Shown here one piece after another: positions 17,391 to 26,800 of a DNA stretch of 64,000 nt. The stretch comes from UBA4923 sp964486135 (lineage in GTDB: Bacteria > Bacillota > Clostridia > Saccharofermentanales > DTU023). The notes under the pieces were generated by a model. The model was not told where the DNA came from and ran no database searches. It worked only from the letters and a program-made list of their open reading frames with translations. The DNA is taken from NCBI GenBank assembly GCA_964486135.1, contig CAZAKT010000004.1:4333-68332 (forward strand), in the 5' to 3' direction. How positions within the stretch are numbered: the stretch's first letter is position 1; every line of letters begins with the position of its first letter. Position numbers and translations under genes: made by a program.

Positions 17391-18881
17391 TCATTTTTCC
17401 CAGTCAAAAGACCTCGTCACAGCCTTCCTCCAGCCTTCTATCTTTTCCTGACGTATGGCCTCCTGCATAGTGGGCTCAAAGATACGGTCAACCTTCCAAT
17501 TATCCCTGAGTCCATTGGTGTCCGGCCAGAAGCCTGTCGCCAGGCCTGCCAGATAGGCCGCCCCGAGTGCCGTGGTCTCAACACAGGCTGGGCGCAGGAC
17601 GGGAACACTTGCGATATCGGCTTGGAATTGCATAAGAAAATCATTGTTGGACGCGCCGCCATCGGCCTTGAGGGCGCTCAGCCCGATGCCGGAATCCGCC
17701 TGCATTACCTCAAGGACATCCAGGCTTTGATAGGCAATGGACTCGAGGGCCGCGCGGACCAGATGCCTCTTATTCACGCCTCGCGTCAGCCCCACCATGA
17801 CACCGCGGGCGTACTGGTCCCAGTAGGGCGCGCCCAAGCCGGTGAAGGCGGGCACAAGATAGGCCCCCTGGGTATCCTCCACCGAGAAGGCCAGCTGCTC
17901 CGATTCCGCCGCCGTCTTAATCAGATTCAGCTCATCGCGCAGCCATTGAATGGCGGCTCCCGCGACGAAGATCGAGCCTTCAAGCGCGTAATAAATCTCG
18001 CCGTCAAGCCCCCAGGCAATGGTAGTCACCAGGCCCTTGCTACTGTATACAGGCTTGGTACCTGTGTTCATCAGGAGGAAGCAGCCGGTTCCGTATGTAT
18101 TTTTTGCCTCACCCGCCTCAAAACAGGCTTCCCCGAAAAGCGCAGCCTGCTGGTCACCGGCAGCGCCTCCCAGAGGCAGGGGGCGGCCAAAAAAAGAGGC
18201 GTCCGTCTCCCCGTACAGGCAGCTGGAGGGACGCACTTCGGGGAGAATAGCCGGCGGTATGTCCAGGATCCCTAGGAGTTCCTCATCCCATTTGAGTTCC
18301 TTGATATTGAAGAGCATGGTCCGGGAGGCGTTGGAGTAATCTGTCACGTGGACCCGGCCGCGTGTCAGGCGCCAGATCAGCCAACTTTCGACCGTCCCGA
18401 AGAGAATGTCACCTTTTTCGGCACGCTGGCGGACGCCTGGAACCTGGTCGAGAATCCACTTGATTTTTGTCGCGCTGAAGTAGGCGTCGATGACCAGTCC
18501 CGTTTTTTCCCGGAAGAGGTCGGTATAGCCTTCTTTTTTTAAGCGGTCACAGGCATCGGAGGTCCGCCTGCACTGCCAGACAATCGCCTTGTAGACTGGT
18601 TCCCCGCTGTGCCTGTCCCAGAGGATGGTGGTCTCGCGTTGATTGGTGATACCGATGGCGCTTATATCCTCGGCGCGGGCGTCGATCTTGTTCATGGCCT
18701 CGACCGCAACCCCCAGCTGGCTTGACCAGATCTCGCTGGCATCGTGCTCGACCCAGCCTGGCTTGGGAAAGATTTGTTGAAACTCCTTTTGGGCAAGGGA
18801 GCAGACTTCCCCCTGGCGATTGAACAAGATACAGCGGTTACTGGTCGTGCCCGCGTCCAGAGCCATCACGTAGTCAGCCAT
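17391..18881 (-). CDS. glpK: Glycerol kinase
   Basis: Phosphorylates glycerol to glycerol 3-phosphate with ATP. The 496-residue length is standard for the FGGY kinase family. Visible are the N-terminal phosphate motif ALDAGTTSNRCILF (residues 7-20), the NQRETT substrate region (around 80), YGTGCFLLMNTG and the C-terminal DGGASNNDFLMQFQ block. It is the last gene of the glycerol operon, 14 bp after the DUF1667 gene; its product is the substrate of the GlpA-like dehydrogenase encoded first. ATG at 18881 with AAAGGGA upstream. Confidence 0.97.
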   Translation of the reverse strand: MADYVMALDAGTTSNRCILFNRQGEVCSLAQKEFQQIFPKPGWVEHDASEIWSSQLGVAVEAMNKIDARAEDISAIGITNQRETTILWDRHSGEPVYKAIVWQCRRTSDACDRLKKEGYTDLFREKTGLVIDAYFSATKIKWILDQVPGVRQRAEKGDILFGTVESWLIWRLTRGRVHVTDYSNASRTMLFNIKELKWDEELLGILDIPPAILPEVRPSSCLYGETDASFFGRPLPLGGAAGDQQAALFGEACFEAGEAKNTYGTGCFLLMNTGTKPVYSSKGLVTTIAWGLDGEIYYALEGSIFVAGAAIQWLRDELNLIKTAAESEQLAFSVEDTQGAYLVPAFTGLGAPYWDQYARGVMVGLTRGVNKRHLVRAALESIAYQSLDVLEVMQADSGIGLSALKADGGASNNDFLMQFQADIASVPVLRPACVETTALGAAYLAGLATGFWPDTNGLRDNWKVDRIFEPTMQEAIRQEKIEGWRKAVTRSFDWEK

Positions 18882-18894
18882 TGCCAGTCCCTTT

Positions 18895-19245
18895 CTACCG
18901 GGAAATATCCCGTGTCACAACAAAATTGGCATCCAGGCCAAGCAAATTCCCTATGACCAGGTCCCCGCGACGGACCGGGGCCTTGAGTTCCACCTGGTCC
19001 AAGAGTGCCAGGGCCTGCCGGATCCTATTTTTTGGGATCGGTCTGTCCGTCTTAACCGGGCAGCGCCGGTGACGGCTACCCTGCAGTCTCACCGTTGATG
19101 TCACCATCCGGAGAGGGTTCAAGACCTCGTCCCTGCCATAGGCCAGCCCCCTCCGGCAGCGGTTGCCCGTAACCTGGTAATCCCGGTCTTCATCGACCTG
19201 GAGATGGCAGCCCTGGGGGCAGAGGATGCAGATCAGTTCCTTCAT
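18895..19245 (-). CDS. DUF1667 protein associated with glycerol-3-phosphate dehydrogenase
   Basis: A 116-residue protein beginning MKELICILCPQGCHL, whose CxxCxxxC and a later Cys (NRCRRG) suggest a metal or Fe-S site. The C-terminal half has the EVLNPLRMVTSTV and KTDRPIPK motifs typical of DUF1667, which is nearly always found beside GlpA/GlpB-like genes and is thought to replace GlpC as the electron-transfer partner. The start at 19245 has GAGGGAG upstream; an in-frame TTG at 19260 is rejected. It sits between the FAD oxidoreductase and glpK. Confidence 0.88.
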   Translation of the reverse strand: MKELICILCPQGCHLQVDEDRDYQVTGNRCRRGLAYGRDEVLNPLRMVTSTVRLQGSRHRRCPVKTDRPIPKNRIRQALALLDQVELKAPVRRGDLVIGNLLGLDANFVVTRDISR

Positions 19246-19256
19246 AACTTGCTCCC

Positions 19257-20540
19257 TCAATCTTCAATCGAAAGCGATAAACTGCCGGATACGGAGTCAA
19301 GTTTGTCCTTTGGAAGGCTTATGAATTCCATTTCACCCGGCCCCATATAGGGCCGCCTGAAGCTCCCGATCAATTTATCCCCCTCTTTGAGGAGTAGTCG
19401 TTTGGGTAGCTTATGGGGTTCCCGGACACGGAAAAAAAGCTGGACCTCCTCATCCATCTCCCCAGGCCTTATCCGCTGGGGGATTATGTAGGCGATGCCC
19501 GGACCCGGCTCCAGGCTCACTTCCCTTCCCTCCCAAGAGGACAGTCGGGGGGATTTTTCTCCCAGGACATAGTCGGCGGCCGCCCTGCCGGCCCTTTCGC
19601 TCTCCTGGGTCACATAATCGACCAGGTCGTGAACGTGAAGCACGTTTCCACAGGCAAAGACCCCCGGCCTGTCAGTCTCATTGTTTTCATAGACAAGGGG
19701 TCCCTGGGTACGGGGATCGATCGCGATCCCCGCCCCCCGGCTCAATTCATTCTCGGGGATCAGGCCGACCGACAGAAGCAGGGTATCGACCTCATAATCA
19801 ATCTCAGTGCCAGGGATCGGGTTCAGATCTGAATCGACCGCTTGAACCGTGACCCCCTCCACCCTGTTTTTCCCCCGGATGTTTGTGATGGTATGTGACA
19901 GGAGGAGTGGAATATCATAGTCATCCAGGCATTGGACGATATTTCGCGTCAGGCCGCCCGAAAAAGCTTGAATCTCGACACAGGCGACCACCTGGGCCCC
20001 TTCCAGGCTCATCCGCCTGGCCATAATGAGACCGATATCACCCGAGCCGAGGATGATTACGCGCCGGCCCACCATATAGCCTTCCATGTTGACATAGCGC
20101 TGGGCTGTACCCGCCGTCAGGATACCGGCCGGCCGGGTCCCCGGGGTCTGGATGGCGCCGCGGGTCCGCTCGCGGCAGCCCATGGCCAGGACGACTGCCT
20201 CGGCCCCAACAGACCGATAGCCCTCTGCCGCACTCATAAGAGTCAGACGATAGCCTGTCTCACAAGAATCCAGGGAGAGGACCATGGTGTCACAGACTGA
20301 CTCAACTCCACGCTCTGCCAGAGCATCCAGGATCCGCCCGGCGTATTCAGGCCCTGTCAGCTCCTCTCCAAAATAGTGGAGGCCGAAACCATTGTGAATG
20401 CACTGGTTCAGGATGCCGCCCAGCTCCCAGTCACGTTCGACCAGGAGGACGGACTCCAGGCCCTGATCCCGGGCGCTCACGGCTGCCGCGATTCCAGCAG
20501 GACCCCCTCCCACCACCACAAGCTGATAGCAATCACTCAT
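19257..20540 (-). CDS. FAD/NAD-dependent oxidoreductase, second subunit of anaerobic glycerol-3-phosphate dehydrogenase
   Basis: A 427-residue pyridine-nucleotide-disulfide-like flavoprotein. FAD-binding VVGGGPAGIAAAVSARDQG lies at 9-27 and a second Rossmann motif ILGSGDIGLIMARRM near 170; EVDTLLLSVGL and GVFACGNVLHVHD near 300 complete the fold. In this family it passes electrons from the GlpA-like subunit to NAD or another carrier. The start at 20540 is preferred to the upstream open frame (to 20717) because it overlaps the previous stop by eight bases, has AAGGGG upstream and gives the family's normal N-terminus. Confidence 0.88.
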   Translation of the reverse strand: MSDCYQLVVVGGGPAGIAAAVSARDQGLESVLLVERDWELGGILNQCIHNGFGLHYFGEELTGPEYAGRILDALAERGVESVCDTMVLSLDSCETGYRLTLMSAAEGYRSVGAEAVVLAMGCRERTRGAIQTPGTRPAGILTAGTAQRYVNMEGYMVGRRVIILGSGDIGLIMARRMSLEGAQVVACVEIQAFSGGLTRNIVQCLDDYDIPLLLSHTITNIRGKNRVEGVTVQAVDSDLNPIPGTEIDYEVDTLLLSVGLIPENELSRGAGIAIDPRTQGPLVYENNETDRPGVFACGNVLHVHDLVDYVTQESERAGRAAADYVLGEKSPRLSSWEGREVSLEPGPGIAYIIPQRIRPGEMDEEVQLFFRVREPHKLPKRLLLKEGDKLIGSFRRPYMGPGEMEFISLPKDKLDSVSGSLSLSIED

Positions 20541-22002
20541 GCCGGCAATCCCCTTTTTTCGTCTCACCGCAAAGTAGCTGGCTGCCTGCCCCATCCTGCT
20601 CGATCGACAGGGGGCTACGACCTGTCTCGCGCGCCAGTATCTCCAGGACGCGGGGCCCGCAAAAGCCAGCCTGGCAACGACCCATTCCCGTTCCCGCCCG
20701 CCTTTTGACGCCGTCAATGGATGAGGGCGGGATCTCCCTTTTCAGGGAGGCCAGGATTTCTCCCTCCGTAATGGTCTCACAACGACAAATGACTCGTCCG
20801 TAGGCGGGATGGGCCTGGATGAAGGCGGCGCGATCCTTCTCGGGGATTTCCTTGAAGCGGATAATTTGACGGCCACCCTGCCAATGGTCTTTTTTTGTCA
20901 TAGGAAGTCCCTCTTCTTCGAGCAGATCCCTGGCGTAACGGGCAACAGACGGGGCACAGGTCAGCCCCGGGGACTTGATGGCCGCCAAATCGAGGAAACG
21001 CTCGGCCGACAGCTTGATGTAGAAGTCATTCCAGCTGCTGTTGGCACGCACCCCGGCGAAATTCCTGATATTGGATCCCAGATCCAGCCTGGGTACCATC
21101 TCCTTGGCAACCGCCGCGACCCGGTCGAGGACCGGCCGTGTTACCCCCGTATCCCCACGGTCCTCAATTCTTTCCGAGCTGGGACCTATGAGGAAATTGT
21201 CGTGAATGGTCGGGGATACCGTGATCCCCTTGCCACGCTCAGTCGGACATTCGAAGATGATTGACCGTACCAGCTGGCCGACCGACCGGTCAAGCAGATA
21301 ATACTCCCCCCGGGTGGGCTCAATCGAAAACTCCGGCTCCGCCACCCAATTATGGATGTGATCACTTTCAAGGCCGGACGCGTTGACAAGATACCGGGCC
21401 CGGACCTTCTTTTTGCTGGTCTGGCCATCGCCATCACGGACTGAAAGTGCTATTTCGTAGTGATCCATTGCCGGTGAAATGCCGGTAACCCGGGAATTCG
21501 GCATAAACTCGACACCATTTCGAACCGCCACCTCGGCCTGGGCCAGGGCGAACTCCCAGGGGTTGATCACGCCGGCTTCCGGCGCCCACAAGGCGGCCAC
21601 GACCTTCTTTGACAGATTGGGTTCCTGGGATCTGGCCTGCTCCCCTGTAAGGATCTCCAGGCCCCGGCAACCATTTGCCAGGCCTTGGCTGTATAGCTTA
21701 TCCAGTGTCAGCCGCTCTTCCCGGTCAAAGGCCACAACCAGCGAACCCGTCCGGGCATGCTCCACCTGTAGCTCCTGGCAGAGCTGGTAGCAGAGCCTCA
21801 TGCCCTCTACATTCAGTTGGCCCATAAGGGTATGGGGCGCTGGGTCAAAGCCCGCGTGAATGAGCGCTGTGTTGGCCCGTGTCGCCCCCATGGCGACATC
21901 ATTTTCTTTTTCAAGCAGGGCAATGCGAAGGCGGTAAGGTGAAAGTGTATAGCTGAGCGCGCATCCAATGACGCCCGCACCTATGATGGCGACATCATAC
22001 AT
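20533..22002 (-). CDS. GlpA-like FAD-dependent glycerol-3-phosphate dehydrogenase with [2Fe-2S] BFD domain
   Basis: A 489-residue flavoprotein that would oxidise glycerol 3-phosphate to dihydroxyacetone phosphate. The DAO-type FAD motif IIGAGVIGCALSY is at the N-terminus (5-17), followed by the substrate domain, and the C-terminal 80 residues carry ICRCETITEGE and CQAGFC, the four cysteines of a BFD-like [2Fe-2S] domain as in anaerobic GlpA. The start at 22002 (MYDVAIIG) follows GGGAGGG; the longer frame to 22026 is rejected. First gene of the operon with the second flavoprotein, DUF1667 and glpK. Confidence 0.9.
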   Translation of the reverse strand: MYDVAIIGAGVIGCALSYTLSPYRLRIALLEKENDVAMGATRANTALIHAGFDPAPHTLMGQLNVEGMRLCYQLCQELQVEHARTGSLVVAFDREERLTLDKLYSQGLANGCRGLEILTGEQARSQEPNLSKKVVAALWAPEAGVINPWEFALAQAEVAVRNGVEFMPNSRVTGISPAMDHYEIALSVRDGDGQTSKKKVRARYLVNASGLESDHIHNWVAEPEFSIEPTRGEYYLLDRSVGQLVRSIIFECPTERGKGITVSPTIHDNFLIGPSSERIEDRGDTGVTRPVLDRVAAVAKEMVPRLDLGSNIRNFAGVRANSSWNDFYIKLSAERFLDLAAIKSPGLTCAPSVARYARDLLEEEGLPMTKKDHWQGGRQIIRFKEIPEKDRAAFIQAHPAYGRVICRCETITEGEILASLKREIPPSSIDGVKRRAGTGMGRCQAGFCGPRVLEILARETGRSPLSIEQDGAGSQLLCGETKKGDCRHE

Positions 22003-22024
22003 GGAACGGATCCCTCCCTCGACC

Positions 22025-22053
22025 ATTATCCTCTCCTGCCCGGCAAATCACAA
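22025..22053 (-). promoter_or_regulatory. Putative promoter of the glycerol operon
   Basis: On the minus strand TTGTGA (22053-22048) and GATAAT (22030-22025) are 17 bp apart, about 23 bp upstream of the GlpA-like start and directly after the terminator of the upstream ABC operon. Pattern match only. Confidence 0.5.
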
Positions 22054-22058
22054 GTTGA

Positions 22059-22086
22059 AGGCCCGAAGCAGAGTCGCTTCGGGCCT
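22059..22086 (-). terminator. Terminator hairpin after the first fructoselysine-type ABC operon
   Basis: An 11-bp perfect stem, AGGCCCGAAGC (22059-22069) with GCTTCGGGCCT (22076-22086), around a six-base loop. On the minus strand it is followed by TCAACTTGTG rather than a clear T run, so its strength is uncertain. It lies 53 bp past the binding-protein stop. Confidence 0.65.
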
Positions 22087-22138
22087 CCCACTTGAATCTT
22101 CGGCGTCCGCTTGCCTGGGGACGCCTCTTCATCCTTTA

Positions 22139-23089
22139 TCAGTTCTGCTGAAAATCCTCAACATTCTCGGTTGTGACCAGAGCGATGTCGGTGTAAACCG
22201 TATCTGTGAATTTTTCGCCTTGGAGTACCCTGTAGGCAACATCAACCGTGATGGAGCCGATCAAACGGGGTGACTGGTCAACTGTGCAGACCAGGTTGCA
22301 ATCCTTGCCGTCATCCAGCATGATCTGGACCTGCTCGGGGGAAGCGTCATAGCCGGCAATCAGCACGTCCTGCCTGTTGTTGGACTTGCACGCCACGTAG
22401 GCTCCGAGCGTGTTGTCCCCCATGAAGCAGAAAATACCTGTAATGTCGGGATGGGCCTGCAGCATATTCTCGGTTGTCGAACGGTGTGTATCGCGTGTCC
22501 CCGTCGACAACTGTTCGATGATTTCAACGTCAGGAGCAATTTCAACCAGTCTGTCCTTGAAACCGGTAATACGCTCTTCAGCTGTTACCACACCCGGGAC
22601 CTCTGTGAGAATCAGGATCTTCCCTGTCTTGCCCATTCTTTCGATCAGGTAATCACAGGCATCAGCCCCACCCTTGGCGTTGTTGGAAAGACATTTGGCA
22701 TCGACTTCCGTCTCAACATCAATGTCATAGTTGATGACCGGGATCCCGGCCGCCTTTACCTGCTGGATATAGGGTACGATCGCGTCCGCGTCAACCGGGG
22801 CGATAATCAAGGCATCCACTTTCGATTGGATCATATCCTCAATAAGTGATATTTCTTTCTGCATATCGCCTTCGGGGTCAGGTCCGATCAGTTTGATACC
22901 CCCGATTTCATTTGCTTTCTCGGTGGCTCCCTCGAAGACATCAACGTGGAATTCCTCCGCCATAGACCAGACGAGGTAACCAATCTCATAGGTTTTTTCC
23001 TCTTCTTTGTCCTTACATGCCGCCAGTACCCCAATCATCATGATCACTGCGAGTACCAGGACAACACTCTTCATTATTTTTTTCTTCAT
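22139..23089 (-). CDS. Sugar-type ABC transporter substrate-binding lipoprotein (importer 1)
   Basis: A 316-residue ribose-type (type I) periplasmic-binding protein made as a lipoprotein: the signal peptide ends in VLAAC, followed by a Lys/Glu-rich spacer. The pattern AEEFHVDVFEGATEKANEIG and VDALIIAPVDADAI is typical of RbsB-like proteins. Unusually it is the last rather than the first gene of its transporter operon (deglycase, kinase, ATPase, permease, binding protein). From the neighbouring FrlB- and FrlD-like genes the ligand is probably fructoselysine or another Amadori compound; this is inference. Confidence 0.85.
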   Translation of the reverse strand: MKKKIMKSVVLVLAVIMMIGVLAACKDKEEEKTYEIGYLVWSMAEEFHVDVFEGATEKANEIGGIKLIGPDPEGDMQKEISLIEDMIQSKVDALIIAPVDADAIVPYIQQVKAAGIPVINYDIDVETEVDAKCLSNNAKGGADACDYLIERMGKTGKILILTEVPGVVTAEERITGFKDRLVEIAPDVEIIEQLSTGTRDTHRSTTENMLQAHPDITGIFCFMGDNTLGAYVACKSNNRQDVLIAGYDASPEQVQIMLDDGKDCNLVCTVDQSPRLIGSITVDVAYRVLQGEKFTDTVYTDIALVTTENVEDFQQN

Positions 23090-23179
23090 TGCTTTCCTCC
23101 AAATTTATCGTCAGTTTCCTCTGGTATCCATTCTTGTCCGGCAACACCCCCTAACTCTTTTGCCTATTTGAGTTCGGAT

Positions 23180-24190
23180 TTATTTCTTTCTTCCCGCATA
23201 AATTGAATACAGGACCGAGCCGATGATAATGAGCCCCTTGATCACCTGTTGCCAATAGGAACTGACATAGAGCAGGGTCATCCCGTTGTTGATGACACCC
23301 ATCAGAAGCGTTCCAAGGAAGATTCCTACGACGGAGCCCTTGCCCCCGCTGAAGGCAACACCTCCCATGGCACAGGCCGCGATGGCTTCCGTCTCAAAGC
23401 CTACCCCCGCAGCCGGTTGGGCGGAAGCGTTCCTGGCCGCCAAAATAACACCGCCCAAGGCCGCCATGAAGCCGCTTATGGTGTAAGCCATGGTGACCAC
23501 CCTTTTGGCATTTATACCCGAATGATAGGCCGCCTGGTAGTTGCCTCCTACCGCGTAGACCAGCCGTCCAAAAGAGGTGGACGATAGAATGATCCCTACC
23601 GTGATAAAGGCAAATAGCATGAAGTAAACCGAAATCGGTATGGAGAGGAAGAAGCCCAATCCAAGATTAAGGAAATTGTCCGGCAGGTTTCCGATCGGTT
23701 TGCCGCGGCATAAGAGGAAGGCGGCGCCACGTAAGGTTATCTGAATCCCAAGTGTCATGATGAAAGGTGGGATCGAAGTCCGGGAGATGATCACCCCGTT
23801 CATCATGCCGATGACCACACCCATGATGACAGCGAGCAAGGCCGCCCACAGGAGGCCCATACCACTTTCCACCACCAGACGGGCGGCCAGGATACCGGAT
23901 ATCCCCGCAATTGATCCGACGCTGAGATCGATACCCCCCGTCATCATGGCGAAAGCCATGCCTGTGGCCAGTATCCCGTAGACCGAAACCTGGCGAAGGA
24001 CGTTGAGCATGTTGTTGGTCGTGAGGAAGTTTGGACTCCGGAAGGCCATGAAGATGAAGATGACGACAATGACCAGCAGGAGGCCGGAATACGATCTGAA
24101 AACAGGGTTCTTCATCCAAACAAGAAGCTTATTGTTACTTACAGCCTGCTTGGCGTCTTCTCTTTTTAAACTGATGCGTTTCTTTTCCAT
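23180..24190 (-). CDS. RbsC-type ABC transporter permease (importer 1)
   Basis: A 336-residue permease with about ten hydrophobic segments. GIDLSVGSIAGISG (a hallmark of the RbsC/BPD_transp_2 family) is near residue 95, and FSGGKGSVVGIFLGTLLMGVINNG near 285. Two close ATG codons exist at 24211 and 24190; 24190 is chosen because AGGCAGGA lies upstream, while 24211 sits directly after the ATPase stop without such a site. It would form a homodimeric channel for the sugar amine with the ATPase encoded just upstream. Confidence 0.87.
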   Translation of the reverse strand: MEKKRISLKREDAKQAVSNNKLLVWMKNPVFRSYSGLLLVIVVIFIFMAFRSPNFLTTNNMLNVLRQVSVYGILATGMAFAMMTGGIDLSVGSIAGISGILAARLVVESGMGLLWAALLAVIMGVVIGMMNGVIISRTSIPPFIMTLGIQITLRGAAFLLCRGKPIGNLPDNFLNLGLGFFLSIPISVYFMLFAFITVGIILSSTSFGRLVYAVGGNYQAAYHSGINAKRVVTMAYTISGFMAALGGVILAARNASAQPAAGVGFETEAIAACAMGGVAFSGGKGSVVGIFLGTLLMGVINNGMTLLYVSSYWQQVIKGLIIIGSVLYSIYAGRKK

Positions 24191-24213
24191 ACCTTTACGT
24201 TCCTGCCTCATTA

Positions 24214-25704
24214 TCAGCCGTATCGGACGGCAACCTTCAACACCTGTTCCTCAGTGGCGTTTTGGACGTCCCTGATTTCACCTGCCAACTTGCCTTCTGA
24301 CATAACAAGTATCCTATCGCTCATTCCGAGCAGTTCCGGTAATTCAGAGGTGATCATGATGATCGCCTTCCCTGTACTCACGAAATCCTTCATCAGCTGA
24401 TAGATCTCGGCCTTTGTACCGACGTCAATGCCCCGGGTCGGTTCGTCAAGGATCAGGATATCCGGCTCCGTGGCCAGACATTTTGCGATGACGATCTTTT
24501 GCTGGTTGCCACCGCTGAGATCCTCGACGGGCTGACTTGGCCCAGTCGTTTTAATCCGCAGGTGCTGGATGAATCTCCGGGAATAGGCCAGCTCCTTCTT
24601 CTTATCCATAATCCCCAGCTTGCTCAATGCCTTCAATGAGCTGAGCCCGATATTATGCTTGACCGTCAGGATCGGAACCAGTCCCTGACCTTTTCTATCC
24701 TCCGGAACCGCGGCGATCTTATTTCGGAAGGAGGCCGAGGGACTTGTGTTTTTAACGGATATATCGTGCAGGGTAACGGAGCCGGAGGCCTTATCGATTC
24801 CCACCAGGGCATGGACGAGCTCGGTACGTCCTGAGCCGACCAGGCCTCCGATACCGAGAATCTCACCCTCATAGAGTTCAAAGGAAACGTCTTCTATTTT
24901 CCGCGTCGTCAAAGCATCGACTGAAAGAATAACCGGCCTGTCTTCTTCATACTCACTCCGATCGGGGTATCTCTCATCGAGGGTCCGCCCGACCATCATG
25001 GTAATAATGGCCTCATGTGTCAGCTCATCGACGGATCCTTCCCCGGAGTTCCTCCCATCCTTGAGGACAACCACCCGATCCCCGACTTCAAAGACCTCCT
25101 CCAAACGGTGTGAAATATAAATGATGGAGCGGCCCTCAGCCTTGAGCCTCTCGATGATATTGAAGAGGGTCCTGGTCTCTTCGGCTGTCAAAGAGGCTGT
25201 CGGTTCGTCAAAAACAATGATTTTCGCGTCATAGGAAAGGGCCTTCAGTATCTCCACCAACTGCCTTTGAGCGACACTCAGGTCCCGGATATAGGTCGTC
25301 GGGTCGAAATGGATGTGTACCCGGTCCATAAGCTCTTTGGTCTTCCGGAACATTTCTTTTTTCTTGATCAGACCAAAAGAACTGTCGTAACGGCCACTGT
25401 AGAGGTTTTCCATTATGTTCATATCAGGGTACTGGACAAGTTCCTGGTAAACCGTGCTTACACCGAGCTTGTGGGCCGTATGGGGGTTTTTCATGATGAC
25501 CTGTTCGCCTTCTATGAAGACCTCACCCTCATCCGGCTGGTAGATGCCGGAAATAATATTGATAAGTGTGGACTTGCCGGCCCCATTCTCACCCAATAAA
25601 CAAAGCACCTCTCCCTTGTTCACTGACAGACTGACTTGATCCAAGGCGACGATGCCGCCGAATCGCTTGCTGATATTATTTACTTCAAGGACAGACTTAG
25701 TCAT
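24214..25704 (-). CDS. RbsA-type ABC transporter ATPase with two nucleotide-binding domains (importer 1)
   Basis: A 496-residue duplicated ATPase. Domain 1 has Walker A GENGAGKST (near 35) and the signature LSVAQRQ; domain 2 has the degenerate Walker A GLVGSGRTE, the signature LSGGNQQK and Walker B ILILDEPTRGIDVG, as is usual for RbsA/MglA. It powers import through the adjacent permease. The ATG at 25704 is preceded by GAGGAGAG, which contains an in-frame GTG at 25716 that is rejected. The upstream kinase ends at 25713, so the genes are tightly packed. Confidence 0.92.
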   Translation of the reverse strand: MTKSVLEVNNISKRFGGIVALDQVSLSVNKGEVLCLLGENGAGKSTLINIISGIYQPDEGEVFIEGEQVIMKNPHTAHKLGVSTVYQELVQYPDMNIMENLYSGRYDSSFGLIKKKEMFRKTKELMDRVHIHFDPTTYIRDLSVAQRQLVEILKALSYDAKIIVFDEPTASLTAEETRTLFNIIERLKAEGRSIIYISHRLEEVFEVGDRVVVLKDGRNSGEGSVDELTHEAIITMMVGRTLDERYPDRSEYEEDRPVILSVDALTTRKIEDVSFELYEGEILGIGGLVGSGRTELVHALVGIDKASGSVTLHDISVKNTSPSASFRNKIAAVPEDRKGQGLVPILTVKHNIGLSSLKALSKLGIMDKKKELAYSRRFIQHLRIKTTGPSQPVEDLSGGNQQKIVIAKCLATEPDILILDEPTRGIDVGTKAEIYQLMKDFVSTGKAIIMITSELPELLGMSDRILVMSEGKLAGEIRDVQNATEEQVLKVAVRYG

Positions 25705-25712
25705 CTCTCTCC

Positions 25713-26693
25713 TCACTGTCGCATTGGGAATCCGGTCCCAAAGGAACCTTCGTGCATGCAGGCGAAGCGTGCCATTACGTTGGCGAAGCTTATGGCATGC
25801 GCCATGAGCTTTTTCAGATAATCCTCCTGATCCCCCTGGTCAGGCGTCCAGGCTGATTGGATTTCGGACAGGCGGCCAAACCCTTCCAGATATTTCAAGC
25901 CCTGTATCCAGCTTGTCATAAAGCCCGTAATCCAGTAATCCCCTGAACCGGTTGAATCGACGATGGGAACCGAGGCGAAATAAGGGTCTGTTTCATGGAA
26001 TTCCCGCCCCTCATAGACCAGGGCACCCCTCTCACCAATCGTCGTAATAGCCATTTGACAGCGGTCGTGCGTAACCAGCCTTTTCATCAGTTTCCGCAGA
26101 TCACTCTTACCGAGGTCTTTTCCGGAAAAGAAGAGGTAGTCGACCCCGGCTGCCAACTCTTCCAGCTGGTCCTGGTCCCAGATATCCGAGGCATCATAAA
26201 GAATAGGTACGCCCTTGCTATGGATCTTGTGGAATTCCGCTTCCAGATGGCTGAAGCAGCTGGTGTGGATAAGGTCATAGTTTTCGATGCGGGCCAGGCT
26301 CTCATCATCAAAACGAAAGGGTTGGCTTTTTGCGACGCCCATATCGTTGATATTGACGATGACCCGGTCTCCCTCGATCAGGTCAATCCGGCAAAGGCCT
26401 GTCTCGCCCTCACGGACCTGCAGGTAGCTGACATCCACCCCCTGATCTTCAAGGGTTGCCCGGATCAGATCACCTTCCGGGTCCCGGCCGACCACGCCCA
26501 TGAAGGCCGAGTCAAAACCCAGGCTTTTGCAAAGTATGGAGAAATTGTAGGAATTACCGCCGGTAAAGAGCTTGTTAAGGGACACATTGTAGTCAATAAC
26601 ACTATCACCGACCGCACAAAAGCGCGCAGCCAGTCTATCACTTGTCAGAACCAGTGTTTCTCGACGCGGATCCAATGCCGAAGTGTCATCCAT
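25713..26693 (-). CDS. PfkB-family kinase, fructoselysine 6-kinase-like (copy 1)
   Basis: A 326-residue ribokinase-fold sugar kinase. The N-terminal VGDSVIDYN and GGNSYNFSI motifs resemble FrlD, and the C-terminal catalytic motif is DSTGSGDYW, with Asp as the base and GSGD in place of the more common GAGD. It would phosphorylate the imported Amadori compound at O6. It has about 25 extra N-terminal residues before the first beta strand compared with the second kinase (29599-30495). It follows the deglycase gene after a 107-bp gap containing a strong hairpin and precedes the ATPase gene. Confidence 0.8.
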   Translation of the reverse strand: MDDTSALDPRRETLVLTSDRLAARFCAVGDSVIDYNVSLNKLFTGGNSYNFSILCKSLGFDSAFMGVVGRDPEGDLIRATLEDQGVDVSYLQVREGETGLCRIDLIEGDRVIVNINDMGVAKSQPFRFDDESLARIENYDLIHTSCFSHLEAEFHKIHSKGVPILYDASDIWDQDQLEELAAGVDYLFFSGKDLGKSDLRKLMKRLVTHDRCQMAITTIGERGALVYEGREFHETDPYFASVPIVDSTGSGDYWITGFMTSWIQGLKYLEGFGRLSEIQSAWTPDQGDQEDYLKKLMAHAISFANVMARFACMHEGSFGTGFPMRQ

Positions 26694-26746
26694 TTGTTAA
26701 CATACCTGCCGGCTTCTTTCAATTTTGCTTGTTTGTCGGAGTTGCC

Positions 26747-26766
26747 GCCGGCCCCGAAGGGCCGGC
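26747..26766 (-). other. Intergenic GC-rich hairpin with UUCG tetraloop
   Basis: GCCGGCCC (26747-26754) pairs with GGGCCGGC (26759-26766); on the minus strand the loop is TTCG. There is no T tail, so it is more likely an mRNA-stabilising or processing hairpin between the deglycase and kinase genes than a full terminator. Confidence 0.5.
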
Positions 26767-26800
26767 CTATTCAACGGATTATGTGGGAAATTTGTTTGAA

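Noticed and set aside
17235..18275. 346-codon plus-strand frame over glpK
   Set aside because: Shadow of glycerol kinase; no start site or motif.
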